Shown one piece after another: positions 52,776 to 62,809 of a stretch of DNA of 64,000 nt. Under the pieces are notes generated by a model. It had not been told where the DNA came from. It saw nothing but the letters and a program-made list of their open reading frames with translations, and did not search any database. Each line of letters begins with the position of its first letter. Within the stretch, counting starts at the first letter, position 1. Origin of the DNA: DASRAP01 sp964503275 (lineage in GTDB: Bacteria > Gemmatimonadota > Gemmatimonadetes > Gemmatimonadales > Gemmatimonadaceae); the NCBI GenBank assembly GCA_964503275.1, contig CAZCZO010000015.1:1-64000 (forward strand), in the 5' to 3' direction. The position numbers were made by a program, and so were the translations under genes.

Positions 52776-53207
52776 GTGACGCTGCCCAACGCCGCCCCAT
52801 CGAGCCCCTTCGACCAGGTCGGAGGGGCCGACGGGGTCCGTCGGCTCGTGGACCGCTTCTACGACCTCATGGACGAAGCGCCCGAGGCCGCGAACATCCG
52901 GCGCTTGCACGCGACCAGTCTCAAGGTCTCGCGCGAGAAGCTGTATCAATACTTGACGGGGTGGCTCGGCGGGCCGCCGTTGTACGAGGAGCGCTACGGC
53001 CACCCACGGCTTCGCATGCGCCACATGCCGTTCGCGATCGGTGCGCGGGAGCGGGACGAGTGGCTGTGGTGCATGGAGAAGGCCCTCGGCGAGCATCCCA
53101 TGCCGGACCCGCTGCGGGAGGCCCTGCGGGCCAAGCTCCGCCATTTGGCGGACTTCATGCGGAACACGGACGAGCCACCTACGGGGGGGCGGGCTCCGCT
53201 GCTCTAG
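52776..53207 (+). CDS. Truncated haemoglobin, group II type
   Basis: The product is 143 aa. The two-over-two globin pattern is visible: FDQVGGADGVRRLVDRFYDLMDE (B helix with Phe-Tyr), YLTGWLGGPPLYEERYGHPRLRMRH (proximal His in the RMRH segment) and a Trp-containing G helix (RDEWLWCMEKAL). This matches group II (GlbO-like), which handle oxygen, NO or peroxide. The GTG start is 2 nt after the ahcY stop (GGGGTGA), so it is likely co-transcribed, though a functional link to the SAM cycle is not obvious. Confidence 0.9.
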   Translation: MTLPNAAPSSPFDQVGGADGVRRLVDRFYDLMDEAPEAANIRRLHATSLKVSREKLYQYLTGWLGGPPLYEERYGHPRLRMRHMPFAIGARERDEWLWCMEKALGEHPMPDPLREALRAKLRHLADFMRNTDEPPTGGRAPLL

Positions 53208-53239
53208 CGAGCGCCGGTGCCGGGGCGCACATTCCTCGT

Positions 53240-53734
53240 ATGCTGCGCGCTGTCCGCCGTGGGCCCCGCCCCGTCCGTCGTGGATTCTCCATCATCGAGC
53301 TGCTCGCCGTCATGGTGATCATCTCGGCGCTGGCGTCGATCGGGATCCCGCGGTATCGCTACGCGAAGGAGCGCGCGCTCGCGGCCGCGATCGTGTCGGA
53401 CATGCAGCAGATCCGGGCGATCTCGTATCAGGTGTTCGCGACCATCAACGCGTGGCCCGAGGACACGCCGCCCGGCGTGGTGCCACCGACCTTCGTGCAA
53501 TCGATGGGGGCCGGCGCGAGTTTCTCGCGCGTGGGATACACCTTGGATTGGGACGTCGTGAACGTGCCCGTGGGTGGCGAGATGGTGCAGCACGCGGCGC
53601 TCACCGTGCGGCCGGAGTCCGAGTCGCTGGTGCCGATCATCCGTTCGCAACTCGGGGGGCCGGCGAATCAGCTCGTCGCGAACGACGCGGTGATCCTGAT
53701 CATCGACCCCATCGTCGCCAGCACCGGCACCTGA
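53240..53734 (+). CDS. Type IV prepilin-like (pseudopilin) protein
   Basis: The product is 164 aa with a class III signal: basic leader RRGPRPVRRG cleaved before Phe16, then FSIIELLAVMVIISALASIG with Glu at mature position 5. The rest (DMQQIRAISYQVFATINAWP, VNVPVGGEMVQHAALTV) is a small pseudopilin-like globular domain. No prepilin peptidase, secretion ATPase or other pilus gene is nearby, so it is an orphan subunit of a pilus or type II secretion machine. It lies 32 nt after the globin gene. Confidence 0.88.
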   Translation: MLRAVRRGPRPVRRGFSIIELLAVMVIISALASIGIPRYRYAKERALAAAIVSDMQQIRAISYQVFATINAWPEDTPPGVVPPTFVQSMGAGASFSRVGYTLDWDVVNVPVGGEMVQHAALTVRPESESLVPIIRSQLGGPANQLVANDAVILIIDPIVASTGT

Positions 53735-53750
53735 GTCCGGCTCCGCCCCG

Positions 53751-53776
53751 CTGGGTGCCCCGTGCGGAGCACCCAG
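53751..53776. terminator. Hairpin between convergent prepilin and S9 peptidase genes
   Basis: CTGGGTGC (53751-53758) and GCACCCAG (53769-53776) form an exact 8-bp stem with a 10-nt loop between the two convergent stops. There is no T-run; a two-way terminator is the simplest reading. Confidence 0.4.
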
Positions 53777-53789
53777 TCGCCAGCGGCCG

Positions 53790-55775
<1,986 letters not shown>

Positions 55776-55905
55776 ACGAACAGCTCCATGAAGGGCGGGG
55801 AGAGCGTCGAATGTACGGCCCGAGCCGGGCACCCCGCCAGCGAGGGCACACCCTGCGACGGCCGCCTGCCCTTCCGCCAGCGGTCGCCGGGCATGAGCTT
55901 CCCGT

Positions 55906-57231
55906 ATGCATCGACGCCACTTCGCTCGCACGCTCGCGGCGGCAGGCCTTGGGGCCGCCGTCCTCGGGCTTCCCACCCCGCTGGCGGCCGCCCCGCGGGC
56001 GCGCCGCGTGCTCCCCGATGCCGACCGCGTGCTGGCCCGCCTGCGCGCGCTCCGGCCGTTCGGTCTCCAGCCCAGCGGCGGCCTGTCCCGTCTGGGGTTC
56101 AGCGAGGCCGACCGCGATGCGCGCGTGCTGGTGAGTCAGTGGATGCGCGACGCGGGGCTCACGCCGCGCACCGATGTCGCCGGCAATCTCATCGGCTCGC
56201 GCGCCGGCCAGCGCGACCTCCCGCCACTGCTGCTGGGCTCGCACATCGACTCCGTGCCCGACGGCGGACACTACGACGGGCAGCTCGGCGTGGTCGGTGC
56301 GCTCGAGGTGGCGCAGACGCTGGCCGAGTCGCGCATCGCGCTGCGACACCCGCTCGAGGTGGTCGTCTGGGCGAACGAGGAGGGAGGGCTCTACGGCAGC
56401 CGGATGGTCAGCGGACAGTTCAAGCCCTTCGAGCTCGCGGCGCAGAGCCTGAGTGGCCGCAGCATCGAGGAGGGCGTCGTGTTCCTCGGTGGCGACCCGT
56501 CACGACTCGATGCGGCCGTGCGGCGACGCGGCGAGGTCGCGGGCTACCTCGAGCTGCATATCGAGCAGGGCGGGACCCTCGAAGCCGTCGGCGACACGAT
56601 CGGCATCGTCGAGGGCATCGTCGGCATCCGCGGCTGGACAGTGCGCGTCGTGGGGCGCGCCAACCACGCCGGCACGACGCCGATGGACCAGCGGCAGGAT
56701 GCGTTGCTCGCTGCCGCGCGCTTCGTCGACATGGTCCACCGCACGGTGCGCGCCGACGGCGGTCGCGCCGTGGGCACCGTGGGCCGGATCGAAGCGCAGC
56801 CGGGCGCGCGCAACGTGATCGCCGGGACCGTGACCTGCACGCTCGAGTTGCGCGACCTCGACGACGCTGTGATCCAGCGGCTCTTCGCCCAGGTGCAGGC
56901 CGGCGCCGAGCGGATCGGGCAGGAGACGACGACGCGCTTCGCGATCACCGAGGTCCATGTGAACCCGCCGGCGCCGAGCGATGTGCGCATGCGCGCACTG
57001 GTCGCCGCGGCCGCGCACGGCGCTGGCCTCCGCGCCCGCGCGATGCCGAGTGGCGCAGGGCACGATGCGCAGTCCATGGCGACCATCGCCCCGATGGGGA
57101 TGATCTTCGTGCCCAGCGTGGGAGGCATCAGTCACGCGCCCGGCGAGCTGACGCACGACGCCGACTGCGCGCACGGCGTCCGGGTACTGCTCGACACCGC
57201 CCGCGCGGCCGACGACACCCTGGACGGCTGA
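55906..57231 (+). CDS. Tat-exported M20 family amidohydrolase (N-carbamoyl-amino-acid hydrolase / allantoate amidohydrolase type)
   Basis: The product is 441 aa. A twin-arginine signal (HRRHFARTLAAAGLGAAVLG) precedes the M20 catalytic domain: LLGSHIDSVPDGGHYDG (metal His and bridging Asp), VVWANEEGGLYGSRMVSG (Glu-Glu pair), YLELHIEQGGTLE (metal His), and GHDAQSMATIAP near the end. The inserted dimerisation domain contains GRANHAGTTPMDQRQDAL. Residue spellings match the hydantoinase/carbamoylase group. The exact substrate cannot be told. No hydantoinase or ureide gene is nearby. Confidence 0.9.
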   Translation: MHRRHFARTLAAAGLGAAVLGLPTPLAAAPRARRVLPDADRVLARLRALRPFGLQPSGGLSRLGFSEADRDARVLVSQWMRDAGLTPRTDVAGNLIGSRAGQRDLPPLLLGSHIDSVPDGGHYDGQLGVVGALEVAQTLAESRIALRHPLEVVVWANEEGGLYGSRMVSGQFKPFELAAQSLSGRSIEEGVVFLGGDPSRLDAAVRRRGEVAGYLELHIEQGGTLEAVGDTIGIVEGIVGIRGWTVRVVGRANHAGTTPMDQRQDALLAAARFVDMVHRTVRADGGRAVGTVGRIEAQPGARNVIAGTVTCTLELRDLDDAVIQRLFAQVQAGAERIGQETTTRFAITEVHVNPPAPSDVRMRALVAAAAHGAGLRARAMPSGAGHDAQSMATIAPMGMIFVPSVGGISHAPGELTHDADCAHGVRVLLDTARAADDTLDG

Positions 57232-57239
57232 GGCGGACC

Positions 57240-58727
57240 TCAGCGGCGTCGCGTACTGCGCGAGCCGTGGCGCTGCAGCACACGCGTGGATTCCGCCGCG
57301 ACGACCGCGCGGCTGCGCCACGCGAAGAACCGGGCTTTCGCCTCGCGCGTGGCCACCTCGAGGTCCACGATCGGCGCCGGATAGTCGCGCCCCAGCCGCA
57401 CGCCGGCGAGCTCGCGCAACATCGCCGGCATCGCCCACGGCGTGTGCACGTCGGCCCCCGCGATCCCCGCCAGCTCGGGCACCCAACGTCGCACGAACTC
57501 GCCCGTGGGGTCGTGCTCCCGTCCTTGCTTGACCGGATTGTACACGCGCACGGTGTTGATCCCGGTCGTGCCGGACTGCATCTGGACCTGCGGATAGTGG
57601 ATGCCCGGCTCGTAGTCGAGGAAGTGCGGGGCCAGCGCCGTCGCCACCGCCCGCCAGTCCAGCCACAGCGGAAAGGTCGCCACCGAGACGAGCATCGCCC
57701 GCATCCGGAAGTTCAGCCATCCGGTGCGGCGCAACATGCGCATGCACGCGTCGACGAAGGGAATGCCGGTGCGGCCCTCGATCCACGCCGCCAGTCGCTC
57801 TGCGTCCGGCTCCAGAGGCCGCACGCCGCGATAGCTGCGGGCGAAGTCCTCGAACTCGACGGCGGGCTCGTCCTCGAGCTTCTGGATGAAGTGATCGCGC
57901 CACGCCAGTCGCGCGGTGAAGCTGTCGATCGCGCCGGACCAGCGCGGGTCGGCCTCTGGGGTGGTGCGCAGCGCGGCGCGACGTTGCCGCGCGGCCTGCC
58001 AGCATTGGCGGCCGGAGAGACTGCCGAAGGCCAGGTGTGCGCTGAGGCGTGAGCAGGCGCTGGGCGCGCTGACCGGCGACGACATCGCCCGGCGATAGTC
58101 CACGCCGCGCTCCGTGAGGAAGCTCCGCAGGGCGTCGTGCGCGGCCCGCTCCCCCGCCGCCGGGACCGGGTCCCGCGCGGCCCAAGCACGGACGCCGAGC
58201 GACGCGGGGTCGGGAACGTGGCCCGTATCGTGGACGATGGCGGGCGGCGATTGGCGGGGCGGATGCACCACGGGCGCACGCATGGTCGCCTCCCACTGCG
58301 CCGCCCATCCATCGCGCGAGGCGAAACGCCGGACCACGCCGCCCGCCGCGAGTTCACGGAACGGAACGCCCCGCGCCTTGGCCCAGGCCCGGACCCGACG
58401 GTCGCGCGCGTAAGTGACCGCGTTGCCGGTCTCGGCGTGGGCCCACAGCCCCTCGAACGGCGCCGCGGACCAAAGTGCGTCGAAGACGTCGGGACAGCGG
58501 CCGGTGCGCAGCACCAGCGGAATCCCTCGGCGACTCAGGCGGTCCCGGAGCTCGGACAGCGTGGCGAGCAGGAAGTCCCAATGCTGCCGGTCGGCGTCCG
58601 CGGCGCTCCACAGCTCGGGCTCGAACACAAAGAGGCCGACCACCGTCCCTGCCCGCGCTGCCTCGGTGAGGGGCGCGTGGTCGTGGATGCGGAGGTCGCG
58701 CTTGAACCAGACGAGGTGGGTCGACAC
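57240..58727 (-). CDS. Photolyase/cryptochrome family flavoprotein
   Basis: The product is 495 aa from the GTG at 58727. The N-terminal photolyase-related domain begins STHLVWFKRDLRIHDHAPL. The FAD-binding domain contains RLSAHLAFGSLSGRQCW, WRDHFIQKLEDEP, TGIPFVDACMRMLRRTGWLN, FRMRAMLVSVA, DYEPGIHYPQVQMQSG and YNPVKQGREHDPTGEFVRRW. The region that in E. coli photolyase is NNGGWQWAAST reads IHYPQVQMQSGTT here, without the tryptophans. It therefore belongs to a side branch rather than the classic CPD group. Blue-light repair or signalling is expected. Confidence 0.87.
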   Translation of the reverse strand: MSTHLVWFKRDLRIHDHAPLTEAARAGTVVGLFVFEPELWSAADADRQHWDFLLATLSELRDRLSRRGIPLVLRTGRCPDVFDALWSAAPFEGLWAHAETGNAVTYARDRRVRAWAKARGVPFRELAAGGVVRRFASRDGWAAQWEATMRAPVVHPPRQSPPAIVHDTGHVPDPASLGVRAWAARDPVPAAGERAAHDALRSFLTERGVDYRRAMSSPVSAPSACSRLSAHLAFGSLSGRQCWQAARQRRAALRTTPEADPRWSGAIDSFTARLAWRDHFIQKLEDEPAVEFEDFARSYRGVRPLEPDAERLAAWIEGRTGIPFVDACMRMLRRTGWLNFRMRAMLVSVATFPLWLDWRAVATALAPHFLDYEPGIHYPQVQMQSGTTGINTVRVYNPVKQGREHDPTGEFVRRWVPELAGIAGADVHTPWAMPAMLRELAGVRLGRDYPAPIVDLEVATREAKARFFAWRSRAVVAAESTRVLQRHGSRSTRRR

Positions 58728-58824
58728 ACAGAATGAACGCCGGTCGCCGGCCGCGCGCTCCCAGCGCTGCCGTGCGCGATGCCCTCCCCGCCGTCTGGCT
58801 CGCGGGGGTAGACTACGCGCAGCC

Positions 58825-59994
58825 ATGTCCCACACCGCGACGCCGCCACCGCAGGATCAGCGACCCCTGCTCGACCGCTGGGTCGCGCGCCTCTTCGACG
58901 ACCACGGCAGCAAGGGCCTCGGTTCGGGCTGGGCCAGCGGCACCATCGGCGTCGCACTCGGCGTCGCCGGGGTGCTCGGCGTGCTCTGCCTGCAGCTCCC
59001 CGGCCTGCTGACCTGGCCGCAGTTGCGCACCGTGTACGCGCTGTGGTGGGTCCGGCCGCTGCTCGAGGGCAGCATCGCCGCGGCCTTCCTGCTCGGCCTG
59101 CTCAGCGCACTGCTGCGTGAGCGCCGCGTGCTGGGGCTCACGGCCATGGGTCTCGCGCTGGGCGCGTCGCTGCTCGGTGGCGCCAACGTCGAGTTCAGCG
59201 GCTACGGCAACGCCTCCTGGAGCCTGGGGCTGGACTGGTTCGTGCTGAACCTCCTGCTCCTGGCCGTCGTGTTCATCCCGTTGGAGCGGCTCTTCCCGCA
59301 CGCGCCCGAGCAGTCGGTCTTCCGGCGCGGCTGGACCACCGACGTGGTGCACTTCTTCGTCAGCCATCTGCTGGTGCAGGCGTCCACGTTGCTGACGCTG
59401 GCCCCTGCGGCCGCGCTGGGGGCTTGGTTGGTCTGGCCGCCGCTGCAGGCCTGGATCGCGGCGCTGCCAGGCGTGGTCCAGTTCCTCATGATCGTGTTCG
59501 TCGCTGACCTGGGCGAATACATCGCGCACCGGGCCTTCCACACCATTCCCGCGCTGTGGCCGTTCCACGCGGTGCACCATTCCAGCGAGGAGGTGGACTG
59601 GCTCGCGGGCTCCCGCCTCCACCTGGTCGATGTGGTGCTCACGCGAGGCTTCACGTTCATTCCCATCCACCTGCTGGGGTTCGCGCAGGGTCCGGTGTAT
59701 GCGTACCTGGTGTTCGTGTCCTTCCACGCGGTGTTCATCCACGCGAACCTGCGCTGGTCTTTCGGGCCACTGGAGCGCTTCGTGGTCACGCCGCGCTACC
59801 ACCACTGGCACCACAGCGCGCAGGAGGAGGCGCTGGACAAGAACTTCGCAGTGCACCTGCCATGGATCGACCGGCTGTTCGGGACGCACCATCTGCCGCG
59901 GGATCGCTGGCCGGACCAGTACGGACTGCACGGCGAGCAGATGCCCGAGGGCTGGTGGTCGCAGGTGACCTGGCCGTTCCGGCGCCGGCGCTGA
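58825..59994 (+). CDS. Sterol desaturase / fatty acid hydroxylase superfamily membrane protein
   Basis: The product is 389 aa with about seven transmembrane segments (starting about 40-60, 75-95, 100-125). The His-box signature of non-haem di-iron membrane oxygenases is complete: HRAFH, FHAVHHSSEEVDW and HHWHHSAQEEALDKN. The extra N-terminal hydrophobic part (about 40-160) precedes the catalytic region. It would hydroxylate or desaturate a lipid; the substrate is unknown. TAGACT 10 nt before the ATG may be a -10 giving a very short leader. It faces away from the photolyase gene. Confidence 0.9.
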   Translation: MSHTATPPPQDQRPLLDRWVARLFDDHGSKGLGSGWASGTIGVALGVAGVLGVLCLQLPGLLTWPQLRTVYALWWVRPLLEGSIAAAFLLGLLSALLRERRVLGLTAMGLALGASLLGGANVEFSGYGNASWSLGLDWFVLNLLLLAVVFIPLERLFPHAPEQSVFRRGWTTDVVHFFVSHLLVQASTLLTLAPAAALGAWLVWPPLQAWIAALPGVVQFLMIVFVADLGEYIAHRAFHTIPALWPFHAVHHSSEEVDWLAGSRLHLVDVVLTRGFTFIPIHLLGFAQGPVYAYLVFVSFHAVFIHANLRWSFGPLERFVVTPRYHHWHHSAQEEALDKNFAVHLPWIDRLFGTHHLPRDRWPDQYGLHGEQMPEGWWSQVTWPFRRRR

Positions 59995-60118
59995 GCCGCG
60001 CGGCCTCCCTCGCCGGGCGCGCGGGTGGCCTCCCACCACGGGGCCGCTCTCCGGGACGACGGCGATAGGTTTCAGGGGTATCACGGTTCCGTCTCGGTCC
60101 GGTCACTTTCCCCTGCTC

Positions 60119-62029
60119 GTGTCCACAGTCACTCTGCCCGCGCCTACGGCTCTGTTGCTTCGCCGGCTCCTCTTGGTCGTCGGCGTGTACTCTGCGCTCC
60201 GGGTGCTGTTCTTCGCCACGCACCCCTCCCTGTTCGCCGACGCGTCGTGGAGTGGCCTCGCGGGGGCATTCCTCCACGGGCTGCGCTTCGACCTCTCGGC
60301 GATCGCCTACACCAATGCGCCGTTCATCCTGCTGTCGCTGGCCCCGGCGGCGTGGCAGGCGCGGCCCACGGTCGCGGCGATCCAGCGCGCGCTCTACCTC
60401 ATCCCCAACGCGGTCGCCGTGCTGTTGATGGTCGGCGACACCGTGTACTTCGACTTCACGGGCACGCGCCTCACCTTCGATCTGTTCGACCTCAAGGCCG
60501 AGGCGACGAACCAGATCGACCAGCTGTTGCTCAACTACGCGCCCTTCACGCTGGTCGCGGCCGTGCTGATCGCCGTGCTGTGGATCCTCTATCCGCGCCA
60601 CCGGGGTCATGCGACCTCGGGGCGCTGGCTCGTCGCGGTCCCGACGACGGTGCTGGTCCTCGGCCTCACGGTCCTCGCCGCGCGCGGCGGGACGCAGAAG
60701 AAGCCGCTGAATCCCATCCACGCGTTCGCGGGCAGCGACCATGCGTTGGGGGTCCTCACGCTGAACTCGGTGTTCACCCTGATCCAAAGCCCACTGACGC
60801 AGCAGATCACGCCCGCGACCTTCTATGCGAGTGACGACGCGGCCGAGGAGGTGCTCGCGGCACCGTTCGGCCTCACCAGCCGCGTCACGCCACCGCAGAA
60901 CGTCGTGGTGATCATCCTGGAATCGTTCGCGACGGAATTCTGGGGGGCCGCCGGGAGCACCGCCGGGTTGACGCCGTTCCTCGACTCGCTGGTGCCCCGG
61001 GGGCGCTTCTTCGCGCACAACTTCGCCAACGGGCGGCGCTCGATCGACGCGCTCCCGAGCATCTTGCTGGGCGTCCCGTTGCTGATGTCCCGGTCGATCG
61101 CACTCTCGCCGTACCAGAGCAATGAGTGGATCGGCCTGGGCCACCTGCTGGACGAGGCCGGGTATCACACCAGCATGTTCCACGGCGCCCCCAAGGGCAC
61201 GATGTACTTCGACGCGATCGCGCGCATGGCGGGGGTGCGGGAGTTCTACTCGCTGGAGCGCTACCCGGCCGAATGGCAACAGCGGGACTTTGACGGGCAC
61301 TGGGGGCTCTTCGATGAGCCGTTCCTGCGCTTCGCAGCGACCGAACTCAGCAAGGTGCCGCAGCCCTTCTTCAGCACCGTCTTCACCATCAGCACGCATC
61401 AGCCGTTCCGCGTTCCGGCGGCGCTGCGCGACTCGTTGCCCGCCGGTACCGAGGAGATCCATCGCAGCGTGCGCTACGTGGATCAGTCGCTGGGCCGCTT
61501 CTTCGCGGTCGCGCGGCAGCAACCGTGGTTCGAGAACACGCTCTTCGTCATCACCGGCGACCATACGCAGAGCGAACGCGGCGAGCGCTTCGACACCACC
61601 CTGGGCCGGTACATGGTGCCGCTGTTGCTGTACCACCCGACGCGGCCGCTGCCGCCGACGGACCCGCTGCGCATCACGCAGCACGTGGACCTGCTGCCGA
61701 CCATCCTCGACTACACCGGCGTGACCCCTGCCGAGATCCCGCGCTTCGGACGTTCGGTGTTCTCCCCGGCGGAGGGCGAAGCCATCCTCAGCAGTGACGG
61801 GTATTATTGGCTGGTGCGCCGGGACGGGGTCGTGCAACGCGATGCGGCCGGGACGGAGACCATCTTCCCGTACGCAGCGGAGGCGTCGATGTCACCGTCC
61901 GCGGTGTCACGAACGGCCCCGGTCGCGCTGGTCAGCCGGCTGCATGCGCACGTGCAACATTTCAACAACTCGCTGCTGCGGAACTCCTTCTATCGGAGTG
62001 AGACCAGCGAGCGGATGGTCCCGCAGTAG
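60119..62029 (+). CDS. LTA-synthase-like membrane sulfatase/phosphoglycerol transferase
   Basis: The product is 636 aa. Five membrane segments occupy about 1-200. The extracytoplasmic alkaline-phosphatase-fold domain starts near 265 (NVVVIILESFATEFWG, first metal Glu), has the nucleophile region NGRRSIDALPSILLG, THQPFR, and the second metal site VITGDHTQSER. The nucleophile is probably Ser in RRSIDALPS rather than the Thr of LtaS. Relatives transfer phosphoglycerol or phosphoethanolamine to envelope glycans or lipids. In a diderm the acceptor is likely a periplasmic glycan or lipid A-type head group (inference). Start is GTG; a TAGGTT at 60065-60070 may be its -10. Confidence 0.88.
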   Translation: MSTVTLPAPTALLLRRLLLVVGVYSALRVLFFATHPSLFADASWSGLAGAFLHGLRFDLSAIAYTNAPFILLSLAPAAWQARPTVAAIQRALYLIPNAVAVLLMVGDTVYFDFTGTRLTFDLFDLKAEATNQIDQLLLNYAPFTLVAAVLIAVLWILYPRHRGHATSGRWLVAVPTTVLVLGLTVLAARGGTQKKPLNPIHAFAGSDHALGVLTLNSVFTLIQSPLTQQITPATFYASDDAAEEVLAAPFGLTSRVTPPQNVVVIILESFATEFWGAAGSTAGLTPFLDSLVPRGRFFAHNFANGRRSIDALPSILLGVPLLMSRSIALSPYQSNEWIGLGHLLDEAGYHTSMFHGAPKGTMYFDAIARMAGVREFYSLERYPAEWQQRDFDGHWGLFDEPFLRFAATELSKVPQPFFSTVFTISTHQPFRVPAALRDSLPAGTEEIHRSVRYVDQSLGRFFAVARQQPWFENTLFVITGDHTQSERGERFDTTLGRYMVPLLLYHPTRPLPPTDPLRITQHVDLLPTILDYTGVTPAEIPRFGRSVFSPAEGEAILSSDGYYWLVRRDGVVQRDAAGTETIFPYAAEASMSPSAVSRTAPVALVSRLHAHVQHFNNSLLRNSFYRSETSERMVPQ

Positions 62030-62077
62030 CCATCGTCCGTTCGGTCCGTACGCCCCCCTCTTCGTCCGAGCCCTCCC

Positions 62078-62809
62078 GTGAGCGAACGCAACACCGTCCA
62101 TGTCGTGATCCTCGCCCTCGGCATCGCCGCCGGCGGACTCTTCGCCGGCAGCGGTATCGTGCGGGCGAAAGCCGCCGACCGCTATGTGACCGTCAAGGGC
62201 GTCTCGGAGCGCGATGCCCAGGCCGACCTCGCGATCTGGCCGCTGCGACTGTCGGTCGCGGCGAACGACCTGCCGACCGCGAACGCCGAGATGGCCCGCA
62301 GCGTCGGGAAGATCCGCGCCTTCCTCGCGGCGAACGGGATCGACACCGCCGGCGTGATCGTGCAGGACTTCATCGTCCGCGACCAGCAAGCACAGCTCTA
62401 TGGCGGCGACCGGGGTATGGGTCCGCGCTATGTCATCGCGCAGACACTGCTCGTGCGATCCACCAAGCCCGACGTGGTGCAGGCCGCGAGTCAGCGCGTC
62501 GGCGACCTCGTCAACGCCGGAGTTCCGCTGACCTCAGGCGCCGAGTACGGTGGCGGTGGACCGACCTTCGTCTTCAGCGGGCTGAACGCGCTCAAGCCCG
62601 AGATGATCGCCGAGGCCACCGCGCGGGCGCGCGAGTCCGCCGAGCAGTTCGCGCGCGACTCCCGCAGCAGCATCGGCGGCATCCGCCAGGCCAATCAGGG
62701 CTACTTCGAGATCCTCCCGCGCGATCAGGCGCCGGGGATCTCGGAGGCGAGCCAGCTGACCAAGCGCGTGCGCGTGGTCGCGACCGTCGAGTACCTGCTC
62801 AAGGACTAG
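62078..62809 (+). CDS. SIMPL (DUF541) domain periplasmic protein
   Basis: The product is 243 aa with an N-terminal anchor/signal (VILALGIAAGGLFAGSGIV). The SIMPL domain has DRYVTVKGVSERDAQADLAIWPL at its start, the central TLLVRSTKPDVVQAASQRVGDL and the C-terminal EATARARESAEQFARD and KRVRVVATVEYLL. DUF541 proteins are periplasmic or outer-membrane-associated and linked to stress tolerance; the biochemistry is unsettled. The GTG lies 48 nt after the LTA-synthase-like gene. Its stop overlaps the convergent symporter stop by 4 nt. Confidence 0.88.
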   Translation: MSERNTVHVVILALGIAAGGLFAGSGIVRAKAADRYVTVKGVSERDAQADLAIWPLRLSVAANDLPTANAEMARSVGKIRAFLAANGIDTAGVIVQDFIVRDQQAQLYGGDRGMGPRYVIAQTLLVRSTKPDVVQAASQRVGDLVNAGVPLTSGAEYGGGGPTFVFSGLNALKPEMIAEATARARESAEQFARDSRSSIGGIRQANQGYFEILPRDQAPGISEASQLTKRVRVVATVEYLLKD

